A stretch of 64,000 nt of DNA from Molossus alvarezi (taxonomy: Eukaryota; Chordata; Mammalia; Chiroptera; Molossidae). Positions 32,831 through 43,660 of this stretch are shown one piece after another. Numbering within the stretch: position 1 is the stretch's first letter; the number at the start of each line of letters is the position of its first letter. The stretch is from the NCBI GenBank assembly GCA_037176705.1, contig CM073887.1:84702348-84766347 (forward strand). Reading direction: 5' to 3'. The notes under the pieces were generated by a model. It was not told the DNA's origin and searched no databases. It saw only the letters and a program-made list of their open reading frames with translations. The translations under genes and the position numbers were made by a program.

Positions 32831-33039
32831 AGCCTGACCATGTGGCTCAGTTGAGCGCCATCCCATGCACCAAGAGGTCATCGGTTCAATTCCCGGTCAG
32901 GGCACAGCCTGGGTTGCTGTCTCCATCCCCAGTGGGGGATGTGCAGGGGGCAGCAGATCAATGTTTCTCTTTAATAGATGTTTCTGTCTCTCTCTCCCTC
33001 TCCCTTCCTCTCTCTCTCTACTCAATAAAAACATTAAAA
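32831..33039 (+). mobile_element. VES SINE, B type
   Basis: TSD AAAACKAATAAAT at 32817 and 33040. Confidence 0.92.
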
Positions 33040-33053
33040 AAAAAACTAATAAA

Positions 33054-33485
33054 TAATTGAAAGCATCAAATGTTTATCCTGCCTTTACAGAGTATAACTC
33101 AGTGTAATTAAATAGGTGAGGGAACATATACCTTTCTTTATAGAAGAATCCCTACTAATAAAGAAGAAATGAAATTAATCATTTTATATGTGAAAAAGCT
33201 AATGAAATATAATGTACTATATTAAGCTTGTGGAAAATTTATTTAAGGATACTAAAACTGTAAGCTAAGTCTGAATTTTTAAGTAAAAAACTCTACAGTG
33301 TTTAATTTCAATGTTTAATTCCCAAACCACAGATTTAATTCTGTACATTTTAATAATATCACACAATTCTTCTGTATGTAAAATCTTTTCTATATACTTT
33401 TTGAAAATAATTTGCACTCCTTCAAGTATATTTTAGGATACTTGATAAGTGTTTCTCATCTCCTAAATTCCAATGTTAAAAAAAG
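33054..33485. other. AT-rich intron 1 sequence, nothing recognised
   Basis: No exon or repeat family assigned. Confidence 0.5.
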
Positions 33486-33493
33486 AGAGCAAC

Positions 33494-33736
33494 ACCCTGG
33501 CCAGTTTGGCTCAGCGGTTAGTGTCAGCTCGTGGACCAGAGAGTCCCAGGTTCAGTTCCTGCTAAGGGCACATACCTCGGTTGCAGTTTGTCCCCAGCCC
33601 AGTTGGGGTCGTGTGGGTGGCAACAACTCGATGTGTCTCTCTCACATCGATGTTTCTCTCTCTCCCCGTCCCGCTCTATCTGAAGATAAATGCAAAAAAT
33701 GTCCTCAGGTGAGGATAAAAGTAAAAAATAAATAAA
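33494..33736 (+). mobile_element. VES SINE, A-type variant (first of a pair)
   Basis: Flanks AGAGAGCAAC at 33484 and AAAAGCACAAC at 33737. Confidence 0.93.
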
Positions 33737-33746
33737 AAAGCACAAC

Positions 33747-33964
33747 GCCCTGGCCGGTTTGGCTCAGCGGTTACAGCATCAACCTGCAGACCAGAGAGTC
33801 CCAGGTTCGATTCCCTCTAAGGGCATATACCTCAGTTGCAGTTTGTCCCCAGCCCAGTTGGGGTCATGTGGGTGGCAACCAATCGATGTGTCTCTCTCCG
33901 GTTGATGTTTCTCCCTCTCTCTGCCTCTTTCCCTCCTGTTCCATCTGATGATAAATGCAAAAAA
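33747..33964 (+). mobile_element. VES SINE, A-type variant (second of a pair)
   Basis: Inserted at the duplicated target; third copy AAAGCAAC at 33965. The GTGAGGAT tail end is missing (ends GATAAATGC plus A). Confidence 0.92.
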
Positions 33965-34189
33965 AAAGCAACGTTTTCATAAATCAATCCCACCATTTAC
34001 TAAATATTCCCCAGGAAAATAAAGAGAAATGTTAAGAGGACATGTATACTGTTGAACATTTGTCAGGACTGGCCCTTTTTTGATAGAGCCTAGTATGTAT
34101 CAAGTAGTTTACATGCATGTCTCATTTAACCCTTGTAAGAACTCAGGGTACCCAACAGCTTGCAGAAAGAAGATGATATGATGACCTCA

Positions 34190-34395
34190 AGGCAGAGAGG
34201 GGCACTTTTGAAGATGGAGGAGGGGCCCTGAGCAGAGGAATGCAGCTCTAGATGCTGAAAAAGGCCAGGAATCCGATTCTACCCTACAGCCTGTAAAGAA
34301 GGCCTGGTGGACCTATACCTGGGTTTCAGACTTGTGATATTGATTTCAGATTTCCGGTCTCCAGAACCTCTTGTGTCAATGCCTGGATATACATC
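34190..34395 (+). mobile_element. MLT1-like MaLR LTR fragment
   Basis: GAAGATGGAGGAGGGGCCCT, GAGGAATGCAGCTCTAG, GAAAAAGGCCAGGAATCCGA and TCTCCAGAACC are in MLT1 order; the ends are missing. An old non-coding LTR relic. Confidence 0.65.
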
Positions 34396-34539
34396 TGAAT
34401 ATACACCAGCCTTCCAGATAACCCTGATCACCCCACTGAAGGACTCATGTATCCAGACTGCTGATATCTGACTGGTAACTGTCCTAGACCAATCCTAGGG
34501 CTAGAATGCAGGACTAATACTTATTAAGAATGTACTTCA

Positions 34540-34780
34540 GCCCTGGCCAGTTTGGCTCAGCGGTTAGAGCGTCGGCCTGCGGTCCGGAGAGACCCGGGTT
34601 CGGTTCCCGCTAAGGGCGCGTACTTCGGTTGCAGTTAGTCCCCGGCCCTGGTTGGTCGTGCGGGTGGCAGCCACTTGATGTGTCCCTTTCATGTCGATGT
34701 TTCTCTCTCTCTCTCTCCCTTCCACTCTATCTGTACAAAAATTGGAAAAATGTCCTCAGGTGAGGATAAAAAAAAAAAAA
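34540..34780 (+). mobile_element. VES SINE, A type
   Basis: Perfect 14-bp TSD AAGAATGTACTTCA at 34526 and 34781. Confidence 0.95.
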
Positions 34781-35073
34781 AAGAATGTACTTCAAACTCT
34801 AAGAACTCTTAACTGCAAGCCCCTCCACACCCTTCTACCTTTTTAACTTCCTCCTTCTAATGCATTGTATCTAAATTCTCCAACCCTGACAGGACCTACA
34901 ATCCACTGACCCTACTACCTTTTCACTGTACCTCAGCACCTCTCTTGTCATTTCCCATCTTACTCATCATAAGTTCTATAGCTAAATATTACAATCACTC
35001 TCTTGCATACATCCTCAACTCCTTTGCCACTTTATCATAATCATATTCCCTTGGCTAAACCACAATCTTTTTT

Positions 35074-35320
35074 TTTTTTTTTAATCCTCACCCGAGGACA
35101 CTTTTCCATTTTTTGTTCAGACAGAGCGGGAGGGAGAGAGAGGAAGAGAGAGAGAGAGAAACATCGATGTGAAGGGACACATCGAGTGGCTGCCACCCGC
35201 ACGACCAACAAGGGCCGGGGACAAACTGCAACCGAGGTACGTGCCCTTAGCGGGAACCGAACCCGGGTCTCTCTGTACCACAGGCAGACACTCCAACTGC
35301 TGAGCCAAACCTGCCAGGGC
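35074..35320 (-). mobile_element. VES SINE, A type
   Basis: Perfect 14-bp TSD CCACAATCTTTTTT at 35060 and 35321. Confidence 0.95.
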
Positions 35321-35349
35321 CCACAATCTTTTTTAAAATTCCAAATCTC

Positions 35350-35574
35350 ACCCTGCTGGTGTGGCTCCGTGGATTAAGTGTCATCCCATGGACTAAGAGG
35401 TCTAGGTTTGATTCCCAATCAGGGCACATGCCTGGGTTGCAGGCTCAATACTCAATAAGGGGTGTGCAGGAGGCAGCTGATTAATGTTTCTCCCATCATT
35501 GTTTCTATCTCCCCCGACACACACACAAAAAATCAATAATCATGTTATTGTTAAAAAATAAAAATTAAGTTAAA
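35350..35574 (+). mobile_element. VES SINE, B type
   Basis: TSD TTYCAAATCTC at 35339 and 35575. CA-rich stretch at the tail start. Confidence 0.92.
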
Positions 35575-36434
35575 TTTCAAATCTCTGACTATTCTGAACC
35601 TGTATCCTCACAGCTGAAGGGGGCTGACTGGTATTACTTTTAATAAATATATGATCACTAACCTGAAGTAAATCTGTAATACTGCCTGGCCTTCATACTA
35701 GTTGCCTAGTCCACTCACTCCTACTTTCCTAGATAATCATACCTTCTCTCTCCTCAAACTTCCAACACCTCCTCTATCTTCATTCTTAATTCGTGATCTT
35801 ATTTACTATTTCACAGAGAAAGTAATCAAAAGTTCCAACCTGCACATCAATTTCCCTTCCCTTATCTTTTCTTTTACCATAGACAAACTTATCCATGCTT
35901 CTGGCAAAGGTCAATTCCTCCTCCTGTCTTGTACACCTGTTCCTGTCCCCTTCTCTAGCCAAGAATATAGCAATAGCAATTCTCCTTCCTCTGCATCAGA
36001 TTTTCCAAGTCTATTGCATGTCCATCATCACATACCAACATGCTGATTTTTCCTCCAAATTAAAAATAAATAAATAAATCTCTCTTCCCCAATCCAGCTC
36101 CTGCCCAATCTTTCCTTTTTATAGCAAAACCTACAGAAATCTCCAATTTCTCATGCCATTTCCTCTTGAACTCACTCCAATCAATCTTCACCTCCCCAAC
36201 ATTCCAACAAAACTTCTAGTCAAAGTCACCAATGACCCCTACAATGTAAATCCAAAGATCTGTTTCCATTCCTCAAATTACTTCACTTGAAGTCTAGGAC
36301 AATAAATACACTGGTTTTCTTCCTACCGTGCCAGCCATTATGTTTCCTTTGCTCAGTCCTCATTATAGCATCAGAATGCTAAAGATTAAAGTGCTCCAAA
36401 GCTTAGCTCTCTGATATTTTCTTCTTTACGTATA

Positions 36435-36893
36435 TAGTAGTCCCCCCTTATCCCAGGTCTCACTTTCCACAGTTTTGGTTACATATGAAAATACTACATG
36501 TAAAATTCCAGAACAATTCCTAAATTTAAATTGCATGTCATTCTGAGTACCGAGATGAAATCTTGCACTGTCTCATTCATCCTGGGACATGAATCATCCT
36601 TTGTCCAGTGTACCCACGCTGTATATGTTGGTCATTCAGTAGTTGTCTTAAAGCTGTCTCTTTCAGTATCACAGTGCTTGTATTCAAGTAACCCTTATTT
36701 TACTTATTAATGGTCCCAAAGAAAACTAGTGAGGCTGGCAGTTCACATATACCAAGGAGAAGCTGTGAAGTATTTCAAGTGAAAAGGTAATACATATAGG
36801 AAAAACACACAGAATACATGGGGCTCTGTACTATCTGTGGAATCTACTGGGGGTCTTGGAATGTTTGCCCCTTGGGTAAGGGGACATCACTGT
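36435..36893 (+). mobile_element. Tigger-like DNA transposon, internally deleted
   Basis: Terminal inverted repeats TAGTAGTCCCCCCTTATCC and GGTAAGGGGACATCACTGTA sit within TA dinucleotides. ACCCTTATTTTACTTATTAA, ATGGTCCCAAAGAAAACTAG and AAGTGAAAAGGT match the start of Tigger (pogo superfamily) transposase. Only about the first 20 codons of the transposase are left before the jump to the right end. It splits the L2. Confidence 0.82.
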
Positions 36894-37519
36894 ATATTCA
36901 GAATCCAGCTCCTCCTTATACCTACACCTTCCTTCATCCTGGTCTAAGCAGTTCTGGGATCACTACAAAAATCTCCTAATTGGTCTCCCTACCCTTCCCT
37001 TATCTTCCTTCAGGCTATCCTAAAGAGTGACCTCAATAATCATAAGTCCTGTCATTATTCAAAATCTTCCATGGCTACCCATTTTAACACAGAGTTAAAG
37101 CCAAAATCTTTACAACAGCCTATATAAGGCCTTCCATGAACTAGCCCTACCTGCAACTCTCTGACTTTATCTCCTATTATTTTCTCCCTCCCTCCCTTAG
37201 TTCTAGCCATACCGGCCTCCTTGCCATTCCTAAACAAGCTCCCAGAGCATGTCTTAGGGCTCTTGCACACCCTATTCCCTCAATTTAGAATCCTGATTTG
37301 TTTCACACTTCCTTCGGGTTTTCACACAAATGACACTTTCTCAGTGAGGACTTCTCAAAATTCCCTATTTATTTCTCTCTACAGCACTTATCACCATCTA
37401 ACATAATATACATTTCACTTACTTATTCTGACTCTTTCTAGTCCTCCTTCCACTGGAATGTGAGCTCCACAAGAGTAATTATTTTGGTGACAATTATTTA
37501 AGAACTTTAAGAGAAAGAA

Positions 37520-37802
37520 ATTAGCCTGTCAATTCTCTAAAGTAAAACCTTTTATCTCGAAATTATATCTATGTTATACTTTGCATCATGATATAAGCTT
37601 TAAATATGTAAATAAAAATTAAATAAAAACTATCCATGTGAAAAAGAACTTTAACAGGTGCTTGCAGTTGGTTGACTTTTTTTTTTAAAGTCAAGTTGTA
37701 AACTATCATTACAAATTAAAAATGGGGTTATTAAAAATCTTGACCAGATATAAAACAATTAAAAACCTTTCAAGGTACATTGAGAAAAACCAGGCTCTTT
37801 TT
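37520..37802. other. Intron 1 sequence, nothing recognised
   Basis: No exon or repeat family assigned. Confidence 0.5.
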
Positions 37803-37816
37803 AAAACCACATTTGT

Positions 37817-38032
37817 GCCCTGGCCGGTGTGGCTCAGTTGGTTGGAACGTCATCCTGTACACCAAAAGGCGGAGGGCTCCATTCCCGGTCAGGACATGTA
37901 CCCAGGTTGCAGGTTCGATCCCAGTTTGCTCCCTAGTCAGGGCCCACGCCGGAGGCAAGCCGATCAATTTTCTCTCTAACATCAATGTTCTTCTCACTCC
38001 CTTCCTCTCTCTAAAATCAATTAAAAAAAAAC
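37817..38032 (+). mobile_element. VES SINE, intermediate type
   Basis: GTGTGGCTCAGTTGGTTGGA head with CACCAAAAGGC and GTTGCAGGTTCGATCCC; ends AAAATCAATTAAAAAAAAAC. Confidence 0.9.
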
Positions 38033-38309
38033 CAAAATACACGTTTGTCATTACCAAAAAGAGAAGTCTTTAGATGAAAATAATAAAAACCCCATGCTGC
38101 ACAGATAATGCAGCTAGTTCTAGTTATCTGGTCAAGGGGCAAAGAGCAAGCACATAAGGTCTTTAGTTCCAATCTTTTGTTCATTTCTTATTGCTGAAAT
38201 TTCATACTCATTTCTTCTTGTTAGATGATTACACTGAATGATGACAGAGATGGTAAGCTGGCACACAGTAGGTGCCAAATAAATAAGGGTTGCTTGAGAA
38301 TGGCATAAA

Positions 38310-38390
38310 TGTATACGTATAAGGATATTCATTGCAGCATTATTTATAAGAAACCAAAAAATAAAAACAAGCTGATTGTCCACCTTGTCT
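38310..38390 (+). mobile_element. Old L1 fragment
   Basis: GGATATTCATTGCAGCATTA and TTTATAAGAAACCAAAAAAT are common L1 ORF2-to-3' sequence. Confidence 0.5.
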
Positions 38391-38489
38391 CATCTACCAA
38401 AACTACAAATAATTATAATACTGTGTAACATACAAGTGCTTCATATTTGTCACTGCTTGAGATACACTAACATTTAATTACTGAAACAA

Positions 38490-38745
38490 GCCCTGACTGG
38501 TTTGGCTCAGCAGTACAGCGTCAGCCCATGGACCAAAGAGTCATGGGTTCAATTTCAGCCAAGGGCCCTGGTTTGGTCGTGCAGGTGGCAGCCACTCAAT
38601 GTGTCCCTTTCACGTTGATGTTTCTCTCTCTCTCCCTCTCACTCTATCTGAACAAAAAATAAAAAAATGTCCTCAGGTGAGGAGAAAATAAATAAATAAA
38701 AATCAATGGAAAATATCCTCGGGTCAGGATGAACAACCAAAAAAA
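38490..38745 (+). mobile_element. VES SINE with deletion and two tails
   Basis: The head jumps from AGCCAAGGGCC to CTGGTTTGGTCGTGC. The normal tail (TGTCCTCAGGTGAGGAG) is followed at 38700 by a second tail AATCAATGGAAAATATCCTC. Confidence 0.87.
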
Positions 38746-39470
38746 GTCGCAGAACCTATTAACAACATTAAGTGAGGACTTACTGTAACTGGAAAAGCTA
38801 GGGTTCAAATCCAGGCTGTCTTATTCCAGAGCTGGTCTTCATGACCACTTACAATGCTATACTGATTTTTGTAAGTATAATATGATCCTATCTCAATAAG
38901 ACAAAGAGAGCAGAGCTTTCTTACCAATGAGAATGGGATCTATAGCTTACCAATTAATTAAAAAGTTGCTTAAAGTGAAGAATAAAAACATCCTTACATT
39001 AGTTAAATACTTCATTTAAACATAAAGCATATACATCTATGCAGATATCATCGGATGAAAGCCTACCCTTTTCTTTAGGGAATGGGTCCACTGACATCTG
39101 AAGTCTTTCTAACATAAACCATATCCCTAAGAAACTGATTTGACTGCTTGAAATGGAGTGCAACCTCAAACCCTTCCTAAGTAGAAAGTGCACAATCCTT
39201 ATCTCAATGAGTTTCCCTAAAGATTATATTTGTACCTATCTTGCCCACACCTAAGTGAACAGCAATTTTTCAGCAACTTGCTCCTCTAGAGCTTTTCCAA
39301 AGCATTTAATTTAGTCTTCAGATAAACAAAAACTTTTCTGCATTGCTATTTTATTGTTTATATAATATATTTATATGACAAATATAACCAGCACACAACA
39401 GTTTGGGAGAAAACACAATAGACTCTTGTCAAGAACACAACTCAACTGGTGAGAGCAAAAATACCTGGGG
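38746..39470. other. Intron 1 sequence, nothing recognised
   Basis: No exon or repeat family assigned. Confidence 0.5.
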
Positions 39471-39473
39471 ATA

Positions 39474-39680
39474 GCCTTGGCCAATGGAGCATTGTCCCGC
39501 ACACTGAAAGGTCTTGGGTTTGATTCCTAGGTTTCGGGTTCAGTCCCCTGTAGGGGTATGTACAAGAGACAACTGATCGATGTTTCTTTCACATCGATGT
39601 TTCTCTCTCACATCGATGTTTCTCTCTCTCTCTCTCTCTCATCAATAAATATATCCTTGGGTGAGGATTAAAAAAAAAAA
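39474..39680 (+). mobile_element. VES SINE, deleted, with amplified CATCGATG unit
   Basis: The A-box region is lost. CATCGATGTTTCTCTCTCA occurs three times in a row before the CT tract and a GGGTGAGGATTAAA tail. Confidence 0.85.
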
Positions 39681-39681
39681 A

Positions 39682-39790
39682 GCCCTAGCTGGTTTGGTTC
39701 AGTGGTTGGAGCATTGGCCTGCGGACCAGAGAGTCCTGGGTTCAGTTACCTCTAGGGGCACGTACCAAAAACAAAAACAAAACAAAAAAC
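39682..39790 (+). mobile_element. Mini-VES SINE
   Basis: Head only, CTCTAGGGGCACGTACC followed by AAAAAC repeats. It sits directly behind the tail of the preceding SINE. Confidence 0.9.
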
Positions 39791-40049
39791 TTGGGTGTAT
39801 TAGAGTAGACCTTAGAAAATGAAGGCTCTGTTTAGTTAAGTGAAGGTTAGGGTAAGAAAGCAGATATATAAAGCATTTGTGTGTCTGTATATACAGAAGA
39901 AAAGCATATACAAAGATAAACAACAAACCAGTTATGAGGATGAGGGGGGAAAGATCAGATTTAATTACACTTCTATACAATTTTATGCTGCTGACTTGCA
40001 ATAAGCATATATTAACTTGGTAGTTTTTTAAGTAAAAAAAAAAAGCTGT

Positions 40050-40195
40050 GAATTAGATAAAAATATCTCCATTTTATAGATGAGAAAAGATTCAAAGAAG
40101 AACTTGCCCAAGGTTGCAGAACTCACCAGAAGCTAAGTTGAAAGGCTAATTCTGGGTGCCTCATTTCAAAGCTCATGTTTTCTCTACATTAAATT
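40050..40195 (-). mobile_element. MIR SINE
   Basis: Antisense MIR: TCCATTTTATAGATGAGAAA, ACTTGCCCAAGGTTGCAGAA, GAAGCTAAGTTG and AAAGCTCATGTTTTCTC. Confidence 0.8.
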
Positions 40196-40415
40196 CCCTG
40201 GCAAAAACTTCAAACAGATCACTGTTTTTTTTGTCTGTTTGTTTAAATATATAAACAAAAGGCATCATGTATTTTTCCTTTAGGTAATAGAGTCTGATGA
40301 AGCCAAAGGGAAGATTTTAAAATGAGTTTGATTCTACAGCCCAGAGTTCAGGCTTACTTTTCTATAACTTAAGAGAACAATAACCCTAATATCCATTTAA
40401 GAAGAAAGAAATTTT

Positions 40416-40622
40416 GCCCAGCTGGTGTGGCTCAGTGGACTGAGCAGTGTCCCATGGACCGAGAGGTCCAGGTTTGACTCCCCGTCAGGGCACCTGCCCA
40501 GGTTGCGGGCTCAATCCCCAGTGGGAGGCGTGCAGGAAGCAGCTGATCCAATGTTTATCTCTCACATCAATGTTTCCATTTCTCTCTTCCTCTCTCTCTA
40601 AAAAATCAATAATAAAAACATC
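40416..40622 (+). mobile_element. VES SINE, B type
   Basis: Head CCCAGCTGGTGTGGCTCAG, CCCCAGTGGGAGGCGTGCAGG, tail AAAAATCAATAATAAAAAC. Confidence 0.93.
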
Positions 40623-40886
40623 TAGGAAATGAAAAGAAAATTTGTACTCCTATACTAGCAGAAAGATAGTTTCTTCCTCTGCTGGCCATGCATAGTTCCT
40701 TCAGTCCATTCTCTCTCTGTCATATCATCTTTCTCTAGGACCTAGAGTCTAGGTGTTCAAACAACAACCAAAAGGCAGCAAATCAAGGCGCTAGAGGAGC
40801 CTGCAATATTTGAAATTTGGGAAAATGGACTTCAATAAAAGTAATCTTCCCCATACCTGAATTATCTCTTCTTAAAACCTATTCTT

Positions 40887-41154
40887 GCCTTGGCCGGTCT
40901 GATTTTGTTTGTTGGAGTGTCATTCCATTCACCAAAGGGTCACCAGTTCAATTCCTGGTCAAGGGTACATACTCGGGTTGCAGGTTCGAGCCCCAGCCCC
41001 AGTCGGGATGCATATGGGAGGCAACCAAGCGATGTGTCTCTCTCACATCGATGATGTCTGTCTATCTGTCTCTCTTTTTCTACTACCCTCCCTTCCATTG
41101 TCTCTAAAAATCAATGTAAAAAAAATATCCTTGGATGAAATTAACAAAACAACA
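40887..41154 (+). mobile_element. VES SINE, A-type variant
   Basis: TSD AAAACCTAYTCTT at 40874 and 41155. Confidence 0.92.
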
Positions 41155-41428
41155 AAAACCTACTCTTTCCCATTTGAAACAGCTTAAAACAAATGTCTGC
41201 ATTAGTTATTCGTAACTCAACCAGTTCCAAAATAAATAGGAGAAAAGGATAACTACAAAAATCATAGAAGACAGCAGACTGAGAAGCATGACAAATATAC
41301 CCAGGGTGTTCCAATAAAATTTCATGTCACATAAAAAAGTGAAATAGAGGAAACCTGAGATTTCTAAAATATTTTACTTTTGCTAATTTCAACATATCAA
41401 ATGAAGCAACATATTGAGAATTAGCTCC

Positions 41429-42036
41429 ACTCTTTCTCTTCCAGTCCCAGGCACTTCGAGAGCTGCTGGCTTCGGTGTGGATATGGCTAAGTCTAGGAAC
41501 AACACCAGGCACAACCAGTCCCCAAAATGGCATAGAAACGGAATAAAGAAACCCCAATCACAAAGATATAAATCTCTTAATGGGGTGGATCCCAAGTTCC
41601 TGAGGAACACTGCTTTGCCAAGAAGCTCAACATGAAGGGCCTGAAGAAGACGCAGGCCAACAACGCCAAAGCCATGAGCACACATGCTTCAGCTATCAAG
41701 GCCTTCATAAAGCCTGAAGAGGTCAAGCCCAAGATCCCAATGGGCAGCAACTGCAAGCTCAATCAGCTTGGGAAACGTGCTCATATCCACATCGCCATGG
41801 GTCTCAGGCTCTGCCAGCCAAATGCCAAGGCTCAAACCAAGCTCCAGGATGCAGTTTTAGCTGCAGCTCAGGCTCCCGAAGGTGCCCAGGCCCCCACTAA
41901 GGCTCCACAGTAGAGGCCTCTCTCTGCCAATGTGAGGATAGGAGTGGTGTGACCTCTGGGCTTCTGTCTGCATGGAGCCGGTATCCTCATGTGCTTTTGT
42001 ACAAATAAACCTAAGGCAAGAAAAAAAAAAAAAAAA
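41429..42036 (+). pseudogene. RPL29P: Processed RPL29 pseudogene (retrocopy)
   Basis: An intronless copy of the mRNA for 60S ribosomal protein L29. ATG at 41483 begins [20 protein letters not shown]; a one-base deletion near 41610 shifts the frame, and the rest ([18 protein letters not shown] onward) reads in another frame to TAG at 41911. About eight codons are missing before [10 protein letters not shown]. The 3' UTR has AATAAA at 42004 and a poly-A tail at 42020. The TSD AGAAYTAGCTCC flanks it (41417, 42036). This is L1-mediated retroposition. It lies antisense to FAF2 in intron 1 and is not functional as L29. Confidence 0.95.
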
Positions 42037-42232
42037 GAACTAGCTCCTAGCAGTGTCACACTGTTCTATACTGACCGCTGTGGAGATTCCAAGCATATGC
42101 TCCATACTGTTTGTTAGTGAAGCAAACCTGAAACCTAGTGTTATTTCACACTCTAGTTGAGAAAACTTTTGATAGCTCCCCACGTCTACATATTAAAATT
42201 TAAATCACTGTGCATAGCTTTTATTTTATTTT

Positions 42233-42477
42233 ATTATTATTTTTAAATCCTCACCCGAGAACATTCCAGCATTTATCCTCAGAGCAGAAGGGAGAGAGGG
42301 AGGAAGAGAGATAGACATCGATGCAACAGAGACACATTGAGTGGTTGCCACCCACATGTCCCCAACCAGGGCCGGGGACAAACTGCAACCAAGGCACGTG
42401 CCCTTAGCGGAAACCAAACCCAGGACTCTCCGGTCCGTGGGCCAACGCTCTAACCGCTGAGCCAAACCATGCAGTGC
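42233..42477 (-). mobile_element. VES SINE, A-type variant (first of a pair)
   Basis: Flanks TAGCTTTTATTTTATTTT at 42215 and 42478. Confidence 0.93.
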
Positions 42478-42496
42478 TAGCTTTTATTTTATTTTT

Positions 42497-42706
42497 ATTT
42501 TTTTCTTTATCGATTTTTAGAGAAAGAGGAAGGGAGAGGGAGAGAAGGAGAGAAACATCGATGAGAGAAAACATCGACTGGCTGCCTCCTGCATGCCCCC
42601 CACTGGGGATTTGGCCCACAACCCGGGCATGTGCCCTGACCTGGAATCAAACCTGTGATCTCTTGGCACATGGGTCAACTCTCAACCACTGAGCCACACC
42701 TGGCAA
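42497..42706 (-). mobile_element. VES SINE, B type (second of a pair)
   Basis: The same target recurs after it as GTGCATAGCTTTTA at 42709. A different SINE type used the same site. Confidence 0.92.
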
Positions 42707-42894
42707 TTGTGCATAGCTTTTAAAGGCTTTGGGAGGCCCTGGCTCTAAATTATCTTTCCAGTCTTATTTTCCACTTCTAATTCTCTAAATTTATCACAAA
42801 CACATTCCATTTCCATCCCTTGCTTAAGCTGTTTCATCAGCTTTCAATACCCTTCTCTCCACCACCTATTGAAATTCTATTCCTCCTTCAAAGT

Positions 42895-43085
42895 AGCAAA
42901 GTGCAGTGGAAAGAATCCAGCCTTCAAATCCAGATCCAGACCCACTAGATTTCTAACTCTAATTCCATTTCCACTACTTAATAGCTTAATGACCTTAAGC
43001 AAATACTTAGTAAATCTGTTTACTCACCTAGGAGCAGGCATACCACCTATGGCACTCTGTAAGGCTACTGTTAAGGATTAAGCAT
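42895..43085 (+). mobile_element. MIR SINE, diverged
   Basis: GTGCAGTGGAAAGAATCCAG, CCACTACTTAATAGCTTAAT and GACCTTAAGCAAATACTTAG in MIR order. Confidence 0.6.
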
Positions 43086-43261
43086 AATGGTTATCAACTA
43101 GTCTCTAGCAACACACCTAAGAGCCATCCTTCTCTCCCCCTCCTATCTGTTCCTAAATTCCCACAGCATTTTGTTTATACCATTTAAGCACTAAGAAACT
43201 GCAGGATACTCATTCATATATGTATCTGGTTTCTCCATTAGATTACAAACAAGACAGTTAT

Positions 43262-43660
43262 GGGTTTGGATTTCTAAATCTCGGCCACTTACTACTTATG
43301 CAAGTTACCTGACTCTCAGAACCTGTTTCTTCATCAATAAACTGAATGGAGGTTAACATCTTACAGTATTATTAAGAGGTTTAAGCCCGGCTGGTGTGGT
43401 TCAGTGGTTGAGGGTCGTCCAATGGACTGAAAAGTCCTGGTTCGATTCCCAGTCAGGGCACATGCCCGGGTTTCAGGCCTGATCCCCAGTGGGAGGCAGG
43501 AGGCAGCAGATCGATGTTTCTCTCTCACATTGATGTTCTATTTCTCTTTCCTTTCCTCTCTATCTAAAAAAATCAATAAAAACATTTTTTAGACAAGGGT
43601 TTAAAAGAGTTCATGTACATCAAATACCTGGCATAATGCTTGATACCTAGTAAGTTTCAA
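43262..43660 (+). mobile_element. MIR SINE split by a VES SINE
   Basis: CGGCCACTTACTACTTATGC, CCTGTTTCTTCATCAATAAA to 43384, then AAATACCTGGCATAATGCTT after the insertion. Confidence 0.72.
43385..43593 (+). mobile_element. VES SINE, B type, inside MIR
   Basis: Flanked by AGAGGTTTAA and AAGGGTTTAA. Confidence 0.92.

Larger units (their letters stand above)
34795..37510 (-). mobile_element. Long L2 LINE, interrupted
   Basis: Antisense L2 over about 1.7 kb. CTAGTCAAAGTCACCAATGA is the reverse-transcriptase region; then ATCTCCTAATTGGTCTCCCT, AAATCTTCCATGGCTACCCA, AAGGCCTTCCATGAACTAG, CATGTCTTAGGGCTCTTGCA and TGAGCTCCACAAGAG run in family order. Interrupted by two VES SINEs and a Tigger-like element. 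Frame heavily broken. Confidence 0.78.

Noticed and set aside
32396..32881. 161-codon open frame on the minus strand
   Set aside because: Made of antisense B-type SINE and LINE 3' end; no independent evidence of coding.
41278..41340. CAGGGTGTTCCAATAAAATT as a mariner-like end
   Set aside because: No matching inverse end or TA duplication was found nearby; one-ended similarity is not enough.
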